A DNA stretch of 57,076 nucleotides, taken from Caballeronia mineralivorans PML1(12). Its GTDB lineage: Bacteria; Pseudomonadota; Gammaproteobacteria; Burkholderiales; Burkholderiaceae. The notes beneath the pieces are model-generated. The model made no database searches and was not told the DNA's origin. It saw only the letters and a program-made list of their open reading frames with translations. Below, one piece after another: positions 31,327 to 38,991 of this stretch. The stretch lies in assembly GCF_001028175.1 (NCBI RefSeq), contig NZ_AEJF01000194.1, positions 1 to 57,076 on the forward strand, written 5' to 3'. Within the stretch, counting starts at the first letter, position 1; every line of letters starts with the position of its first letter. Made by a program: the position numbers and the translations under genes.

Positions 31327-32097
31327 CTACGTGCAGCGTAGCAAGCTGTGGCCTTGCTGAGCGAGTAGGTATGGGAGACCAACGGGACCGCAGAGGTGCA
31401 GGACGCCCACAACGAACAATGCGGACTCCTGCCGTCGCGCTTGGTCTAGGATTTTCGGAATCCAGTTTGTGTTTCGTCGCCAGACCAGTTCAGACATGGT
31501 GTGGGGTATCAGTTCGATGCGCTTAGCGAGTAACGCCTCGAAATACGAGTAATCGCGGCTCTTCCACGCATCGAGCATCTGTCGGAATTCGGAGAGTCCT
31601 GCGTCACTCTGTGCAACATGGCTGAGAAACGCGATTTGCTCATCCATTGGTGCGCTTGACAATATGTGCATTTGGTCGGCGCGTGATTCAAGCTTGTCTA
31701 CCTGCTTTGCCTCGCGCTTTGCTTGGCTGCGGAGTTGTTCGTCCACACCGAGATGGCCGTGGTATCCGGCCGCCGCCGCTGCGTGCACCATGAGTTGAAG
31801 AGCCACCCAGCCGGGTTTGGTGGTGTGCAGGCATCGTGCATCAAGGCCTAGGCGCGTCACGTGTGCTTGAACGTTGGCTAGGGTGTCGGCAGGAATGCGG
31901 TCGTGGGGTGGTGGCGTGCCTGTCGGCAACTGGATAGGGGTCGGGTCTAGGGCCTCGGTGGAGTCGAGTTCGAAGATCACACGAGCAGCGTTAGCGAACG
32001 CCGTGTACTCCGCGGGCAGAAGCTGAATAGGGTTCATGTCCGTTGCGTGGATCGACCCTAGGACATAGGTGTTGCTGCCTTGGAGGCGCCACAGCAT
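31327..32097 (-). CDS. TraB/GumN-family protein
   Basis: A protein of about 256 aa. MLWRLQGSNTYVLGSIHATD, then GYHGHLGVDEQLRSQAKREA, ELVWRRNTNWIPKILDQARR and ALFVVGVLHLCGPVGLPYLL... are the conserved blocks of the TraB/GumN (TIKI-like metalloprotease) family: GS-H near the start, GVD, R-N--W-P-I and VG--HL-G--G. Family members are metal-dependent and mostly of unknown substrate. ATG 32097 with GAGGTTCAA before it is preferred; the frame is open to 32178, where it would overlap the upstream stop. No signal peptide is seen with this start. Confidence 0.7.
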   Translation of the reverse strand: MLWRLQGSNTYVLGSIHATDMNPIQLLPAEYTAFANAARVIFELDSTEALDPTPIQLPTGTPPPHDRIPADTLANVQAHVTRLGLDARCLHTTKPGWVALQLMVHAAAAAGYHGHLGVDEQLRSQAKREAKQVDKLESRADQMHILSSAPMDEQIAFLSHVAQSDAGLSEFRQMLDAWKSRDYSYFEALLAKRIELIPHTMSELVWRRNTNWIPKILDQARRQESALFVVGVLHLCGPVGLPYLLAQQGHSLLRCT

Positions 32098-32171
32098 TTG
32101 AACCTCGCGAGTTGAGAACCTTGAGAGCCCATTATCACCGTTCGGTTCGTCATTGTCCGGTCGGCTTCTCG

Positions 32172-32480
32172 CTAGCATTTATTCCGGAAATTCGGTGCGT
32201 TCGGATGCGATGTTGGAGGCGTGCAATAAATCTTGTCGGCGCGCCCGAGTTCAGTGTCGATCTGCCGCAGTAGTTGGTTTAGCAGCTTCATGCGAGCTTC
32301 GAGCGGCCGGTTGTTCACGGCAGCGGTGCGACAGCCCTCCGCGATGGTGCGTAGCTCCGAAAGGAAGTAGCGTTGTGACTGTACTTCGAGTATCAGGCGG
32401 CGAACGTCGTCTGCCTGGTACAGCCGCCACCATGCGCGAAGCTCCTCGTACTTCGGTGGGTCGAACAGGGGCAGGATCAT
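32172..32480 (-). CDS. Hypothetical protein divergent from a broken SRAP gene
   Basis: A 102-aa protein (MILPLFDPPKYEELRAWWRL..., RRLILEVQSQRYFLSELRTI). It is helical and hydrophilic. It starts 18 bases from a perfect LexA box, on the minus side. The stop overlaps an upstream start of the TraB gene frame (ATGCTAG). SOS control is plausible from this site. The family is not recognised. Confidence 0.5.
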   Translation of the reverse strand: MILPLFDPPKYEELRAWWRLYQADDVRRLILEVQSQRYFLSELRTIAEGCRTAAVNNRPLEARMKLLNQLLRQIDTELGRADKIYCTPPTSHPNAPNFRNKC

Positions 32481-32497
32481 TTCATGGACATTCAGTA

Positions 32498-32513
32498 CTG
32501 TATGGATATACAG
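32498..32513. promoter_or_regulatory. LexA (SOS) box
   Basis: CTGTATGGATATACAG matches the CTGT-N8-ACAG consensus exactly, with an A+T-rich centre as in other Betaproteobacteria. It lies between the divergent genes at 32172-32480 and 32522-32980, 17 and 8 bp from their starts, so LexA could repress both. Confidence 0.75.
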
Positions 32514-32521
32514 TATAAACC

Positions 32522-32980
32522 GTGTTCGGCGGCGCTATCACCGACCTTCAGGGAGGGGCGTATACGAGCTACAAGATTGGCGACACCAAGATCTTCGAGG
32601 CACTTTCGGAGTTTCCGGCTGCGAGCTTCGATTTCAAAGCCGAGACTTACAAGGACTACTCGGTGCCTGTCTTTCGCCGCGGCGCGGATGGCTTCGGCGC
32701 CGACGCAGCGACTTTCGGCATGGTGCCGCGCAAGCGCATCCTGCCAGGCGTGAAGATCTTTGACACGATGAACGCGCGGGCCGAGTCCGTCGGCGAGAAA
32801 CGCATTTTCAGCGGTGCCTGGAAGAAACTGCAGCTTTGCTTGATCCCGTGTGAGAGTTTCTTCGAGCCAGACTACGGCACAGGTAAGCCGGTGCGTAGGA
32901 CGTGCCTCGCCTTCCTCTTCCATACCAAAGACAGGCTGGCGAGGAAGATGGCAACGTGTGATTCGCGCCGCTGGCGCTGA
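32522..32980 (+). pseudogene. Truncated SOS response-associated peptidase (SRAP/YedK-like)
   Basis: A 152-aa frame. It begins MFGGAITDLQGGAYTSYKIG, where intact members begin MCGG. The second residue Cys forms the covalent link to abasic DNA; here it is Phe. The middle (FGMVPRK, FDTMNARAESVGEKRIFSGA, and CLIPCESFFEPDYGTGKP) is typical and contains the NARAE and E-x-FFEP active-site blocks. After GKPVR the sequence departs from the family and ends, about 80-90 residues short and without the later conserved His region. It is therefore a decayed SOS gene behind an intact LexA box. Confidence 0.7.
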
Positions 32981-33066
32981 ATTGCCCCTTTGATGTGGCG
33001 AACATCGTTGCGCGACCTATCATGCATAGAGCGTCCTTTGATTCATTCACGATAAGGGGGTGCGCT

Positions 33067-33432
33067 ATGGCCGACCACTGGAAGAGGGTTCTCTTTTCTC
33101 CACGCGGACGCGCACCTCGGTTGCACTGGTGGGTTTCGCGCCTCCTCTTTCTTCCGTTCATGGGTCCCGAAAGCGTCTATGAAGATCTGTCATTCGGATG
33201 GGGACTGGCGTTTTTTTGCTGCGCGCTTGTCTTTGGGTACGTGATAGTGGTCATCGAAATCAAGCGCTGGCACGACATCAATTATTCGGGCTGGTGGTTT
33301 TTGATCAACTTTGTGCCCTTGATAGGGTTTCTGGTGGCCCTCTTTCTTTGCGGTGGTCGAGAAGGCGACGCCGGGACGAACCGGTACGGACCGCCTACGA
33401 CGCCGAACGTAAAAGCGCTGACGCCTGACTAG
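33067..33432 (+). CDS. DUF805-family membrane protein
   Basis: A 121-aa protein. LHWWVSRLLFLPFMG, then GLAFFCCALVFGYVIVVIEI and KRWHDINYSGWWFLINFVPL are typical; the K-RWHD----GWW-L-N--P--G motif and the NRYGP ending (GTNRYGPPTTP) identify DUF805. Three or four helices are present. DUF805 proteins are widespread and of unknown function. The start at ATG 33067 is chosen to give the usual length; the frame is open to 32995. Confidence 0.75.
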   Translation: MADHWKRVLFSPRGRAPRLHWWVSRLLFLPFMGPESVYEDLSFGWGLAFFCCALVFGYVIVVIEIKRWHDINYSGWWFLINFVPLIGFLVALFLCGGREGDAGTNRYGPPTTPNVKALTPD

Positions 33433-33733
33433 CCGCCGTGGTTCGCGGCCGAAGAGCGGTAGCCGACCCGACCTGGACCGATGTCCGATAGGCTTCGTAA
33501 GCGGTCGCTGCGGTCGCTGCGGTCGCTGCGGTCACGGTGGCCGGAAGGCGGCTACAGGGTCGACAAGTGACTATCGCGACTGGCAGTAGATACTCGGCAG
33601 CGCGAGCGCAATGCGCATACGGTAGCGTCGAAACAGAATGGCCTAGGCGCCTCATGCTCCAGTGGGGAACGGGATGTCCTGCGGATGCGTCCATGTCGCC
33701 TACGCGCAGAAAAGAGGTAGTGAAAGCAGTAGG

Positions 33734-33874
33734 TTAGGAGGTCGCGCGAGCCTCGCGAATCCTCAGCACCCTGAGCGGGATCTCTGTGGCGCGCTGCTTC
33801 TCGGCCGGTGTCAGGTGCGGCAGCGCGTTGAACTTGGTTTGCCATGCCTGCCATTTTTCGGCGCCCGTGCTCAC
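33734..33874 (-). CDS. 46-aa small protein coupled to HigA
   Basis: MSTGAEKWQAWQTKFNALPH followed by LTPAEKQRATEIPLRVLRIR and a basic end. GTG 33874 overlaps the HigA stop (GTGA), so it is the third gene of the higB-higA unit. It is homologous to the 55-aa protein at 14531-14698 (shared pattern: WQ-K---LP-L(S/T)PAEKQ-AT). Three-gene HigBA-type units have been described with chaperone-like third partners, but this one is far smaller. Its role is unknown. Confidence 0.6.
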   Translation of the reverse strand: MSTGAEKWQAWQTKFNALPHLTPAEKQRATEIPLRVLRIREARATS

Positions 33875-34179
33875 GCCACCTCCAGTTCGGGAGCGCGGGA
33901 AACCTTCGGTGCGCCGTGTTGGCGAGCCTGCCAAAGGTCATACGATGCCTGCTTTGCAATCCAGAGGTCCGCGCGACCACCGCGCTCTACTCCGAGCCAT
34001 CCTTCGATGCGCAGCGCCATCTCTGGCGAGATACCGGCGCGGCCGTGCAGCACGCGCGACAGGGTTGCCCGGGTAACGCCAAGCTGTTCGGCGGCTTCAG
34101 TGACATTCAGACCGAGCGCCGGGAGAATGTCCTCGCGCAGGGTTTCGCCGGGGTGCGGCGGGTTGTGGATTCGGCTCAT
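33871..34179 (-). CDS. higA: HigA-family antitoxin
   Basis: A 102-aa protein. MSRIHNPPHPGETLREDILP, then ALGLNVTEAAEQLGVTRATL and SRVLHGRAGISPEMALRIEG form the XRE-type HTH of HigA antitoxins, with the typical P-HPGE-L-E start. The end WIAKQASYDLWQARQ is also typical. HigA neutralises HigB and represses the operon. ATG 34179 is 10 bases behind the higB stop, on the minus strand, so it is transcribed with higB. Confidence 0.85.
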   Translation of the reverse strand: MSRIHNPPHPGETLREDILPALGLNVTEAAEQLGVTRATLSRVLHGRAGISPEMALRIEGWLGVERGGRADLWIAKQASYDLWQARQHGAPKVSRAPELEVA

Positions 34180-34189
34180 TTTGCTTACC

Positions 34190-34468
34190 TCAGTGATAGT
34201 CCTGATAGTCGACCAATACGGCGTCCGTGCCTTCAAATCGGAAGGTGAGACGCCAGTTTCCATTTACTGACACGGCGTAGTGTCCTGCCAGCGCGCCATT
34301 AAGGGAATGCAATCGCCAGCCCGGCACGTTCATGTCCTGCGCAGATTGCGCGTCGTCCAGGTGGTCTAGCTGGCGGCGCAACTTGGAGGCGTGGTCCGGA
34401 CGGATGCCGGCCCGACTACCAGTCTCAAAAAACGCCTGCAGCCCCTTGTGGTCGAATGTTTTTATCAT
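34190..34468 (-). CDS. higB: HigB-family toxin (RelE/ParE type)
   Basis: A 92-aa protein. MIKTFDHKGLQAFFETGSRA, then HASKLRRQLDHLDDAQSAQD, PGWRLHSLNGALAGHYAVSV and NGNWRLTFRF are the full HigB pattern, with G-Y-V-V-GNWR-TF-F. HigB toxins cut mRNA at the ribosome. ATG 34468 is preferred; the frame is open to 34561. It stands first in the operon, as usual for HigBA. Confidence 0.85.
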   Translation of the reverse strand: MIKTFDHKGLQAFFETGSRAGIRPDHASKLRRQLDHLDDAQSAQDMNVPGWRLHSLNGALAGHYAVSVNGNWRLTFRFEGTDAVLVDYQDYH

Positions 34469-34792
34469 TTCTAGTGTGTCGTGTATGGCTACACTATACA
34501 TTTGAGCGCATGAAAGGCAAGCAGAATCGCTTAGGATGCAAGGGGAATGCTGGTGCGCCATTTAGAATCCGGCTGGCGGCATCGAACTGAGGCGGCGGTT
34601 CAGGTCGCCGTGCAACATCCGGCGCGGAAGCTTACTGGATAAGGCTAGAACGCTGCTGCATCATTGGGGTGTGCATTGTAGGAGAGCTGCAATTCGCCAA
34701 TATTGATTCCCGGCATGCCGCTTTTAATGACAATCGCGTCGCTCTCGTGTCATTTGAACGGACAGCCGAAGCAACACGGCACCTATGGTGAT
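34469..34792. other. Gap without a recognised gene
   Basis: About 320 bases upstream of higB. It probably contains the higBA promoter (A+T-rich near 34480-34500). No gene or strong hairpin is seen otherwise. Confidence 0.4.
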
Positions 34793-34933
34793 TTACTCGT
34801 CTCGGTCGTCGGGCGAGAGTCGTTCCCAATTACGAGCAACCCAGTCGGCGAGCGCGCCGCATGCGTCGCGCAGTGTCAGGGAAAATGGCTCGCCTACGGC
34901 AATCTCGTCCTCGAAAAGTTCAGTGACTTCCAA
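34793..34933 (-). CDS. Possible small acidic protein
   Basis: A 46-aa frame LEVTELFEDEIAVGEPFSLT followed by LRDACGALADWVARNWERLS starts at TTG 34933. The composition is protein-like and strongly acidic, with a probable helix around W-V-A-R-N-W. The start codon is weak, and no ribosome binding site is obvious. It could be the end of a decayed gene. Confidence 0.3.
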   Translation of the reverse strand: MEVTELFEDEIAVGEPFSLTLRDACGALADWVARNWERLSPDDRDE

Positions 34934-35060
34934 CTCGGTCGTGGTGGTCCCTCTTGGTCATAGTCACGGCAACAATAGGCGAAGGGCGGGCTTCGTACAC
35001 CTCCTAAACTTGGGAGCCCAGCGACCGTCGACGTGGTGCTAACACGTATGGGAACATTCG

Positions 35061-35077
35061 AGGTTGTGCTGCAACCT
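35061..35077. promoter_or_regulatory. Inverted repeat upstream of the Nudix-like gene
   Basis: AGGTTG-TGCTG-CAACCT forms a 6-bp dyad with a 5-base centre, about 250 bp before the start at 35329. It is a possible operator, and the rest of the 34934-35328 gap holds no gene I can support. Confidence 0.35.
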
Positions 35078-35328
35078 GTGATAGTTGGGAACTGTAATCA
35101 TCCCCTCGGTACACCGGTAAACGCACTGTCTGCCGGTATTGACCAGTCGATGGCTCGCGGAGCGCCAGCAAAATGTACGTAACTGCTGTCCAGTTCGCAT
35201 GTTTCTCTTGGTTAGATAATTCGAGCGACTAAAATCAATCAAGCGCATTGCCGGCAATTTCTTTGTAGTTGGCCTTCGTCAGACCACGACGTGCTTCGGC
35301 GATATGTTCCGGGAATGGAGGACGAAAG

Positions 35329-36627
35329 ATGCCCGACGCTACTCTTGATGTACTTACAACGCCACACGAACTCGCGAACAGCGTGTCATCAAAAGCGATA
35401 GTTTGTGTTCTCGTCTGGAGTGAAGGTCACGATGGGATGGAAAAGATCGCGCTCCTCCGGGATACCAATTCGTCTTGGTCACTACCCAAGGCATACATAC
35501 AATCAAGTCTGGTGAATGACCGCAAGGCCGTTCTCGAGGCTGTGAAACTCAGTGTCGGGATCGACCTCCAGAAAATTGTTCATAGGTCCAGCGAGCAACT
35601 TGAAGTGGGTGATCTAACTCGAGTGTACTGGCACGCCCGTCTCAAGCCGGGTCAAGCATGCACCGTGTCATCAAACAAACTCGATTGGATGTCGCCACAA
35701 AAGGCGTTTCGTATGATGAACTCACGAGACGACGAGGAGGCCCTGCTCTTATACATCGCGACCCGACCTCATGTCATTGATGTTAGTAATCGCTATAGGA
35801 GCTCCTTCGTGGCTCGCCAATTTGCCTCGCCGAACGGTTTGCGATTGCTTGGGGACTTGCGTCGCGTCTCGACCCGTTTATCGGCCTACCCACAGACTCG
35901 CGCGCAAGATCTTAACTATTACGCTACGCAAATCATTCTTGCTAGGGCGTTAATGGCGTTTTACCAAAACGACTATGGTGGAAGCTGGAAGTGCCTTGGT
36001 GACGCGCTGCGACGCGAGCTTTTTCTCATGAATAAAGATGACCTAGCATCTCAGTGCAAGATTATCAAGGAGCAGGGTTTGAGGAAGCTCGACGGTTGGA
36101 GACTGGATGCGTTTCGCGACATCATGAAACTTAACTCAGAAAAGATCTCCCCCGCGCTACTGAGCCAAGCATCATGGTTAATTGCCGACTCGCAGGAAAC
36201 CGCTTTTTACAGCATCCAACTCATACAGCGTCAGGTAAATGTCATCGTCACGACGTTGGTGGTTAGCAGCGGACTTTTCTTGCTGAATATGAATGCGTTG
36301 GGAGCGTTAAATGTCGGCGCCGTCAATTTCAGCGTGAAGCAACTTACTGGATCCTTTTTACTTGGGGCAATTGGCGCATGTGTCAGTACGCTGATCGCAT
36401 TAGCCGGCCCTCAGAAGCTGCGCATTCCAGATCGGTTGATGAACTCTGTTATTGCCTTTGCAAGGCCATTCGTCGGCGGGGGTTCAGCCTTAATCAGTTC
36501 GTTCTTTCTCATGAGCGGTGTTATTGCGACTGACAGGCTGTCACTACCTTTAATTTATGTTGTCGCATTTGCCTTCGGATTTAGTGAGCGTCTTGTCATA
36601 AGTACTGTCTCGCGGCTCGATAAGTGA
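35329..36627 (+). CDS. Degenerate Nudix domain fused to a four-helix membrane module
   Basis: A 432-aa protein. Residues 20-145 follow a Nudix fold (VLVWSEG----EKIALLRDT, SSWSLPKAYIQSSL, ..EAVKLSVGID.., VYWHARLK). The Nudix box is degenerate: SLPKA replaces SLPKG, and LEAVKLSVG stands where active enzymes have REVxEExG, so the two metal-binding Glu residues are missing. Residues 150-295 are helical and unrecognised. Four hydrophobic helices lie at about 303-325, 341-360, 382-400 and 407-422, ending AFGFSERLVISTVSRLDK. GGAGGACGAAAG precedes ATG 35329. An inactive ligand-binding Nudix domain and a membrane module suggest a sensor-effector, perhaps antiphage. It lies next to the integrase. Confidence 0.6.
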   Translation: MPDATLDVLTTPHELANSVSSKAIVCVLVWSEGHDGMEKIALLRDTNSSWSLPKAYIQSSLVNDRKAVLEAVKLSVGIDLQKIVHRSSEQLEVGDLTRVYWHARLKPGQACTVSSNKLDWMSPQKAFRMMNSRDDEEALLLYIATRPHVIDVSNRYRSSFVARQFASPNGLRLLGDLRRVSTRLSAYPQTRAQDLNYYATQIILARALMAFYQNDYGGSWKCLGDALRRELFLMNKDDLASQCKIIKEQGLRKLDGWRLDAFRDIMKLNSEKISPALLSQASWLIADSQETAFYSIQLIQRQVNVIVTTLVVSSGLFLLNMNALGALNVGAVNFSVKQLTGSFLLGAIGACVSTLIALAGPQKLRIPDRLMNSVIAFARPFVGGGSALISSFFLMSGVIATDRLSLPLIYVVAFAFGFSERLVISTVSRLDK

Positions 36628-37045
36628 AGCGTCTGCACGGCAGTTTCTTAATGCTTGACCGGCTAGTCGTTGCGCACTGAGTGGTTAATGTGAGTGGGTT
36701 ATGCGTGCAACTGCTTGATTTCAAAAGAGTTGCAGCGGCCTGCAAAGCCGTTTAGGCCGGTTCGCATCACGCGCGTAACCGGTGGTGGCCTCATCGTTGT
36801 AGATGGTGTCGCTTTCGACCCTGCGCCAGTTATGCGGCACGCAATGAAGCTGGCCCACAACACGCACGTACCTCTGTGGCAAAAATGGCGCTACGGCACT
36901 AGGCGAGAGTTGTCCTGGGCAACCGCGGCCGATCGCTCGATCTCTGAGCGTGTCGACTCGCCGCCGTCTAGCCAACGAGATCGTAGCCGAGAGAGCTTCG
37001 GGAAGGGTTTCTCGAAAATAGCCGTGAGAGTCTCCATGAGGAGGG
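36628..37045. other. Gap without a recognised gene
   Basis: About 420 bases between the Nudix-like gene and the 3' end of the integrase gene. Short frames on both strands show no protein character. No attachment site can be identified without the left end of the element. Confidence 0.4.
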
Positions 37046-38305
37046 TTACGCAGTGGCGTTGATCGAGACTACATTCCACGGCCGACCCGCGGCGCACGCA
37101 ACGATGAACGCGGCCCATAGTTCTAGTGCTTCCCGACGTTCGGGGATGTCTTCCCGCACGTCGTAAATCCGCTCCATGCCCTTGAGCTTGTGATTGAGTG
37201 CGAGTTCCGTGATCTCATTGGGGATTTTCATGTTGCGCATGTGGCCCTTGGCGGTGCTTCGGGTGTCGTGTGGTGTGAAGCGGCGAATGTCCAGCCCTCC
37301 GCGGGTGAATGCGCGATCAATCGAAGCCCATAGAGTCGTGTTTCCGACGTGCGTGTCGCCGTGTTTTTTCCGACGAAGAGCAGTGCGAGCAGGGAGTACC
37401 CATTCGGAGTCACCGGCGATCGCCTTCAGGCACTCGAACCAATGTCGCACGGTCGGCGTAATCGGCACAAGGAAGCCCGCTCGCGTCTTGACCGATTGAT
37501 CCGGTACGACCCACGTGTTCCTTTCGAAATCGACATGTTCCCATCGTGCTTTTGCCAACTCGATCGAGCGAACACAAGTGGCGAACAGGATGCGAAGCGC
37601 AAGGCCATTCTCGCGTCCGATCGTATCGTCGATTCCGACAAGCAATGTACGCATCTCGTCTTCGGTGAGCATCACGCGGGGCTTCACCGGAGGCCGCGGA
37701 CCCATAAGCGCCTTGAGTGTGATTCCGACGCAAGGGTTGACATCGATCATGCGCTTGCCGCAGGCGTGCGCGAATAACTGCGTGGTTGTTGTGAGGAGGC
37801 GTTTGCAGACTGTCCATGAACGCCCGCTCTTTTCGATCATGTGTACGATATCGGCCGGCGCTACCTTGCGCACCTCAAGCGGACCGAGCTTTGGCCGTAC
37901 GATATTTACGAGGTCCCACTTTCGATAGTAGATAGTGCCGTCGGCCAACGGTGGCTTCAGCACTTTTTCCTCGAAGTCGTCGGCCAGATCTTTGATCGTC
38001 CAGGCAGACACGGCGCGTGCGCGCTCGGTGCGCTTCTCGGTAGCCGGATCCGCGCCGCTGTCGATCGCTGCTCGGTGGGTTCGTGCCAATTTGCGCGCGG
38101 CAGCTAGAGCCAGATCGGGATAGTTACCGAGCGTCAGTTCTTTTCGTCGGCCCCCACCGACTCGATACCGCAGGATCCAACTGGCCGTACCGCCCGCCGA
38201 AAGCGTAAAGGTTAGGCCATCACCATCGGATATTGCAACGGGTTCGCCTTTCGCGACCCAGCGTCTGATCTGTAGATCCTCAAGCTTGTGCGTTTGCTTT
38301 GGCAT
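37046..38305 (-). CDS. int: P4-type tyrosine integrase
   Basis: A 419-aa protein. The N-terminal part (KLEDLQIRRWVAKGEPVAIS, LTFTLSAGGTASWILRYRVG, RKELTLGNYPDLALAAARKL) is the arm-binding part of P4-like integrases (DUF4102). The catalytic part contains R246 (CVRSIELAKARW), K273, H346 and R349 (TPHDTRST), H372 (NHKLKG) and Y381 (IYDVRED), so all active-site residues are present. Such enzymes integrate islands, often at tRNA 3' ends, but no tRNA is visible here. The gene reads into the element, with its promoter end (38305) facing the chromosome, as usual. Confidence 0.9.
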   Translation of the reverse strand: MPKQTHKLEDLQIRRWVAKGEPVAISDGDGLTFTLSAGGTASWILRYRVGGGRRKELTLGNYPDLALAAARKLARTHRAAIDSGADPATEKRTERARAVSAWTIKDLADDFEEKVLKPPLADGTIYYRKWDLVNIVRPKLGPLEVRKVAPADIVHMIEKSGRSWTVCKRLLTTTTQLFAHACGKRMIDVNPCVGITLKALMGPRPPVKPRVMLTEDEMRTLLVGIDDTIGRENGLALRILFATCVRSIELAKARWEHVDFERNTWVVPDQSVKTRAGFLVPITPTVRHWFECLKAIAGDSEWVLPARTALRRKKHGDTHVGNTTLWASIDRAFTRGGLDIRRFTPHDTRSTAKGHMRNMKIPNEITELALNHKLKGMERIYDVREDIPERREALELWAAFIVACAAGRPWNVVSINATA

Positions 38306-38313
38306 GGCCGTCC

Positions 38314-38365
38314 GGGTGGGTAGCTAGAAGCAATCATTATATGCTGGCTACCCACCTAGCTACCC
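38314..38365. repeat. Repeats at the integrase promoter
   Basis: GGTGGGTAGC (38316-38325) is inverted as GCTACCCACC (38347-38356), directly followed by CTAGCTACCC (38356-38365). A related block lies at 38562-38598 (TGCTGGCTGCCCA ... CTGGCTAGCCAG, the last a perfect 12-bp palindrome at 38587). They may be integrase arm sites, an autoregulatory operator, or part of the attachment region. Confidence 0.4.
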
Positions 38366-38729
38366 AATCCATGTGAGCGAGGCGGAGACAAATTGAGACA
38401 TCTGGGGCTTGATGCACAAGGGAAAGCGGATGATTGCCGGGGTGAGAGAGCCATGCTGAAACATGCTGAGACAACAATGAAGATTGCAGGTGGCAATTTT
38501 CATGATTTTGCAGCGCCTTTGCTGACAGTGCTTTTCGAGTGATTAGACAAGTATTTTCTCTGCTGGCTGCCCATGCAACTATCCACCTGGCTAGCCAGTC
38601 GGCGTGTAGTGACGAAGCCTGCATATGGTCCTCGATGATATCGCGTGCTATCACGTTGGCAAGCACCTTCAAGGCACGACAACGATCGCGCGCGTGAGAC
38701 CGATCAGCTTCGTGCAAACGTATGATCAT
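38337..38729 (-). CDS. Doubtful ORF with repeated DW(L/V)ARW motif
   Basis: A 130-aa frame whose protein contains ADWLARWIVAWAAS and MDWVARWVASI, produced by the repeats next to the integrase. Its N-terminal part (MIIRLHEADRSHARDRCRAL) is protein-like. It may be the eroded edge of a gene. Because the repeats create the motif, I doubt that it is functional. Confidence 0.25.
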   Translation of the reverse strand: MIIRLHEADRSHARDRCRALKVLANVIARDIIEDHMQASSLHADWLARWIVAWAASRENTCLITRKALSAKALQNHENCHLQSSLLSQHVSAWLSHPGNHPLSLVHQAPDVSICLRLAHMDWVARWVASI

Positions 38730-38850
38730 GTCGAATTCTCCCAGGTCCGCGGCATGCTAAATATTTACTCATAGGGATAACAATAGAGTGTTGCAGGTAG
38801 CTGCAACCGGCGTGTTGACGCCGGATGGCCGGTTTTCCTACTATGATCGG

Positions 38851-38894
38851 CATCCGGGCATCCGGGCATCCGGGCATCCGGGCATCCGGGCATC
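38851..38894. repeat. Tandem 8-bp repeat upstream of codA
   Basis: CATCCGGG occurs five times head to tail, then CATC. It ends about 97 bp before codA. Such simple repeats change copy number by slippage, so it could alter promoter spacing, though it lies somewhat upstream of a TACAAT-like -10 element near 38956. Confidence 0.75.
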
Positions 38895-38991
38895 GCCGCA
38901 ATCGACCAATCGGCTAAGGCCGAGACAAGCCCTCTGACTGCCGGTTCTGTCCCGCTACAATCCCTGAAACGCCAAGCAAAAGGACAACCCC

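Noticed and set aside
33508..33538. GTCGCTGCG repeated three times
   Set aside because: It is short, in a gap between convergent genes, and has no partner or gene effect that I can see.
38306..38991. tRNA gene as integration target
   Set aside because: No cloverleaf or CCA-type 3' end could be found on either strand next to the integrase.
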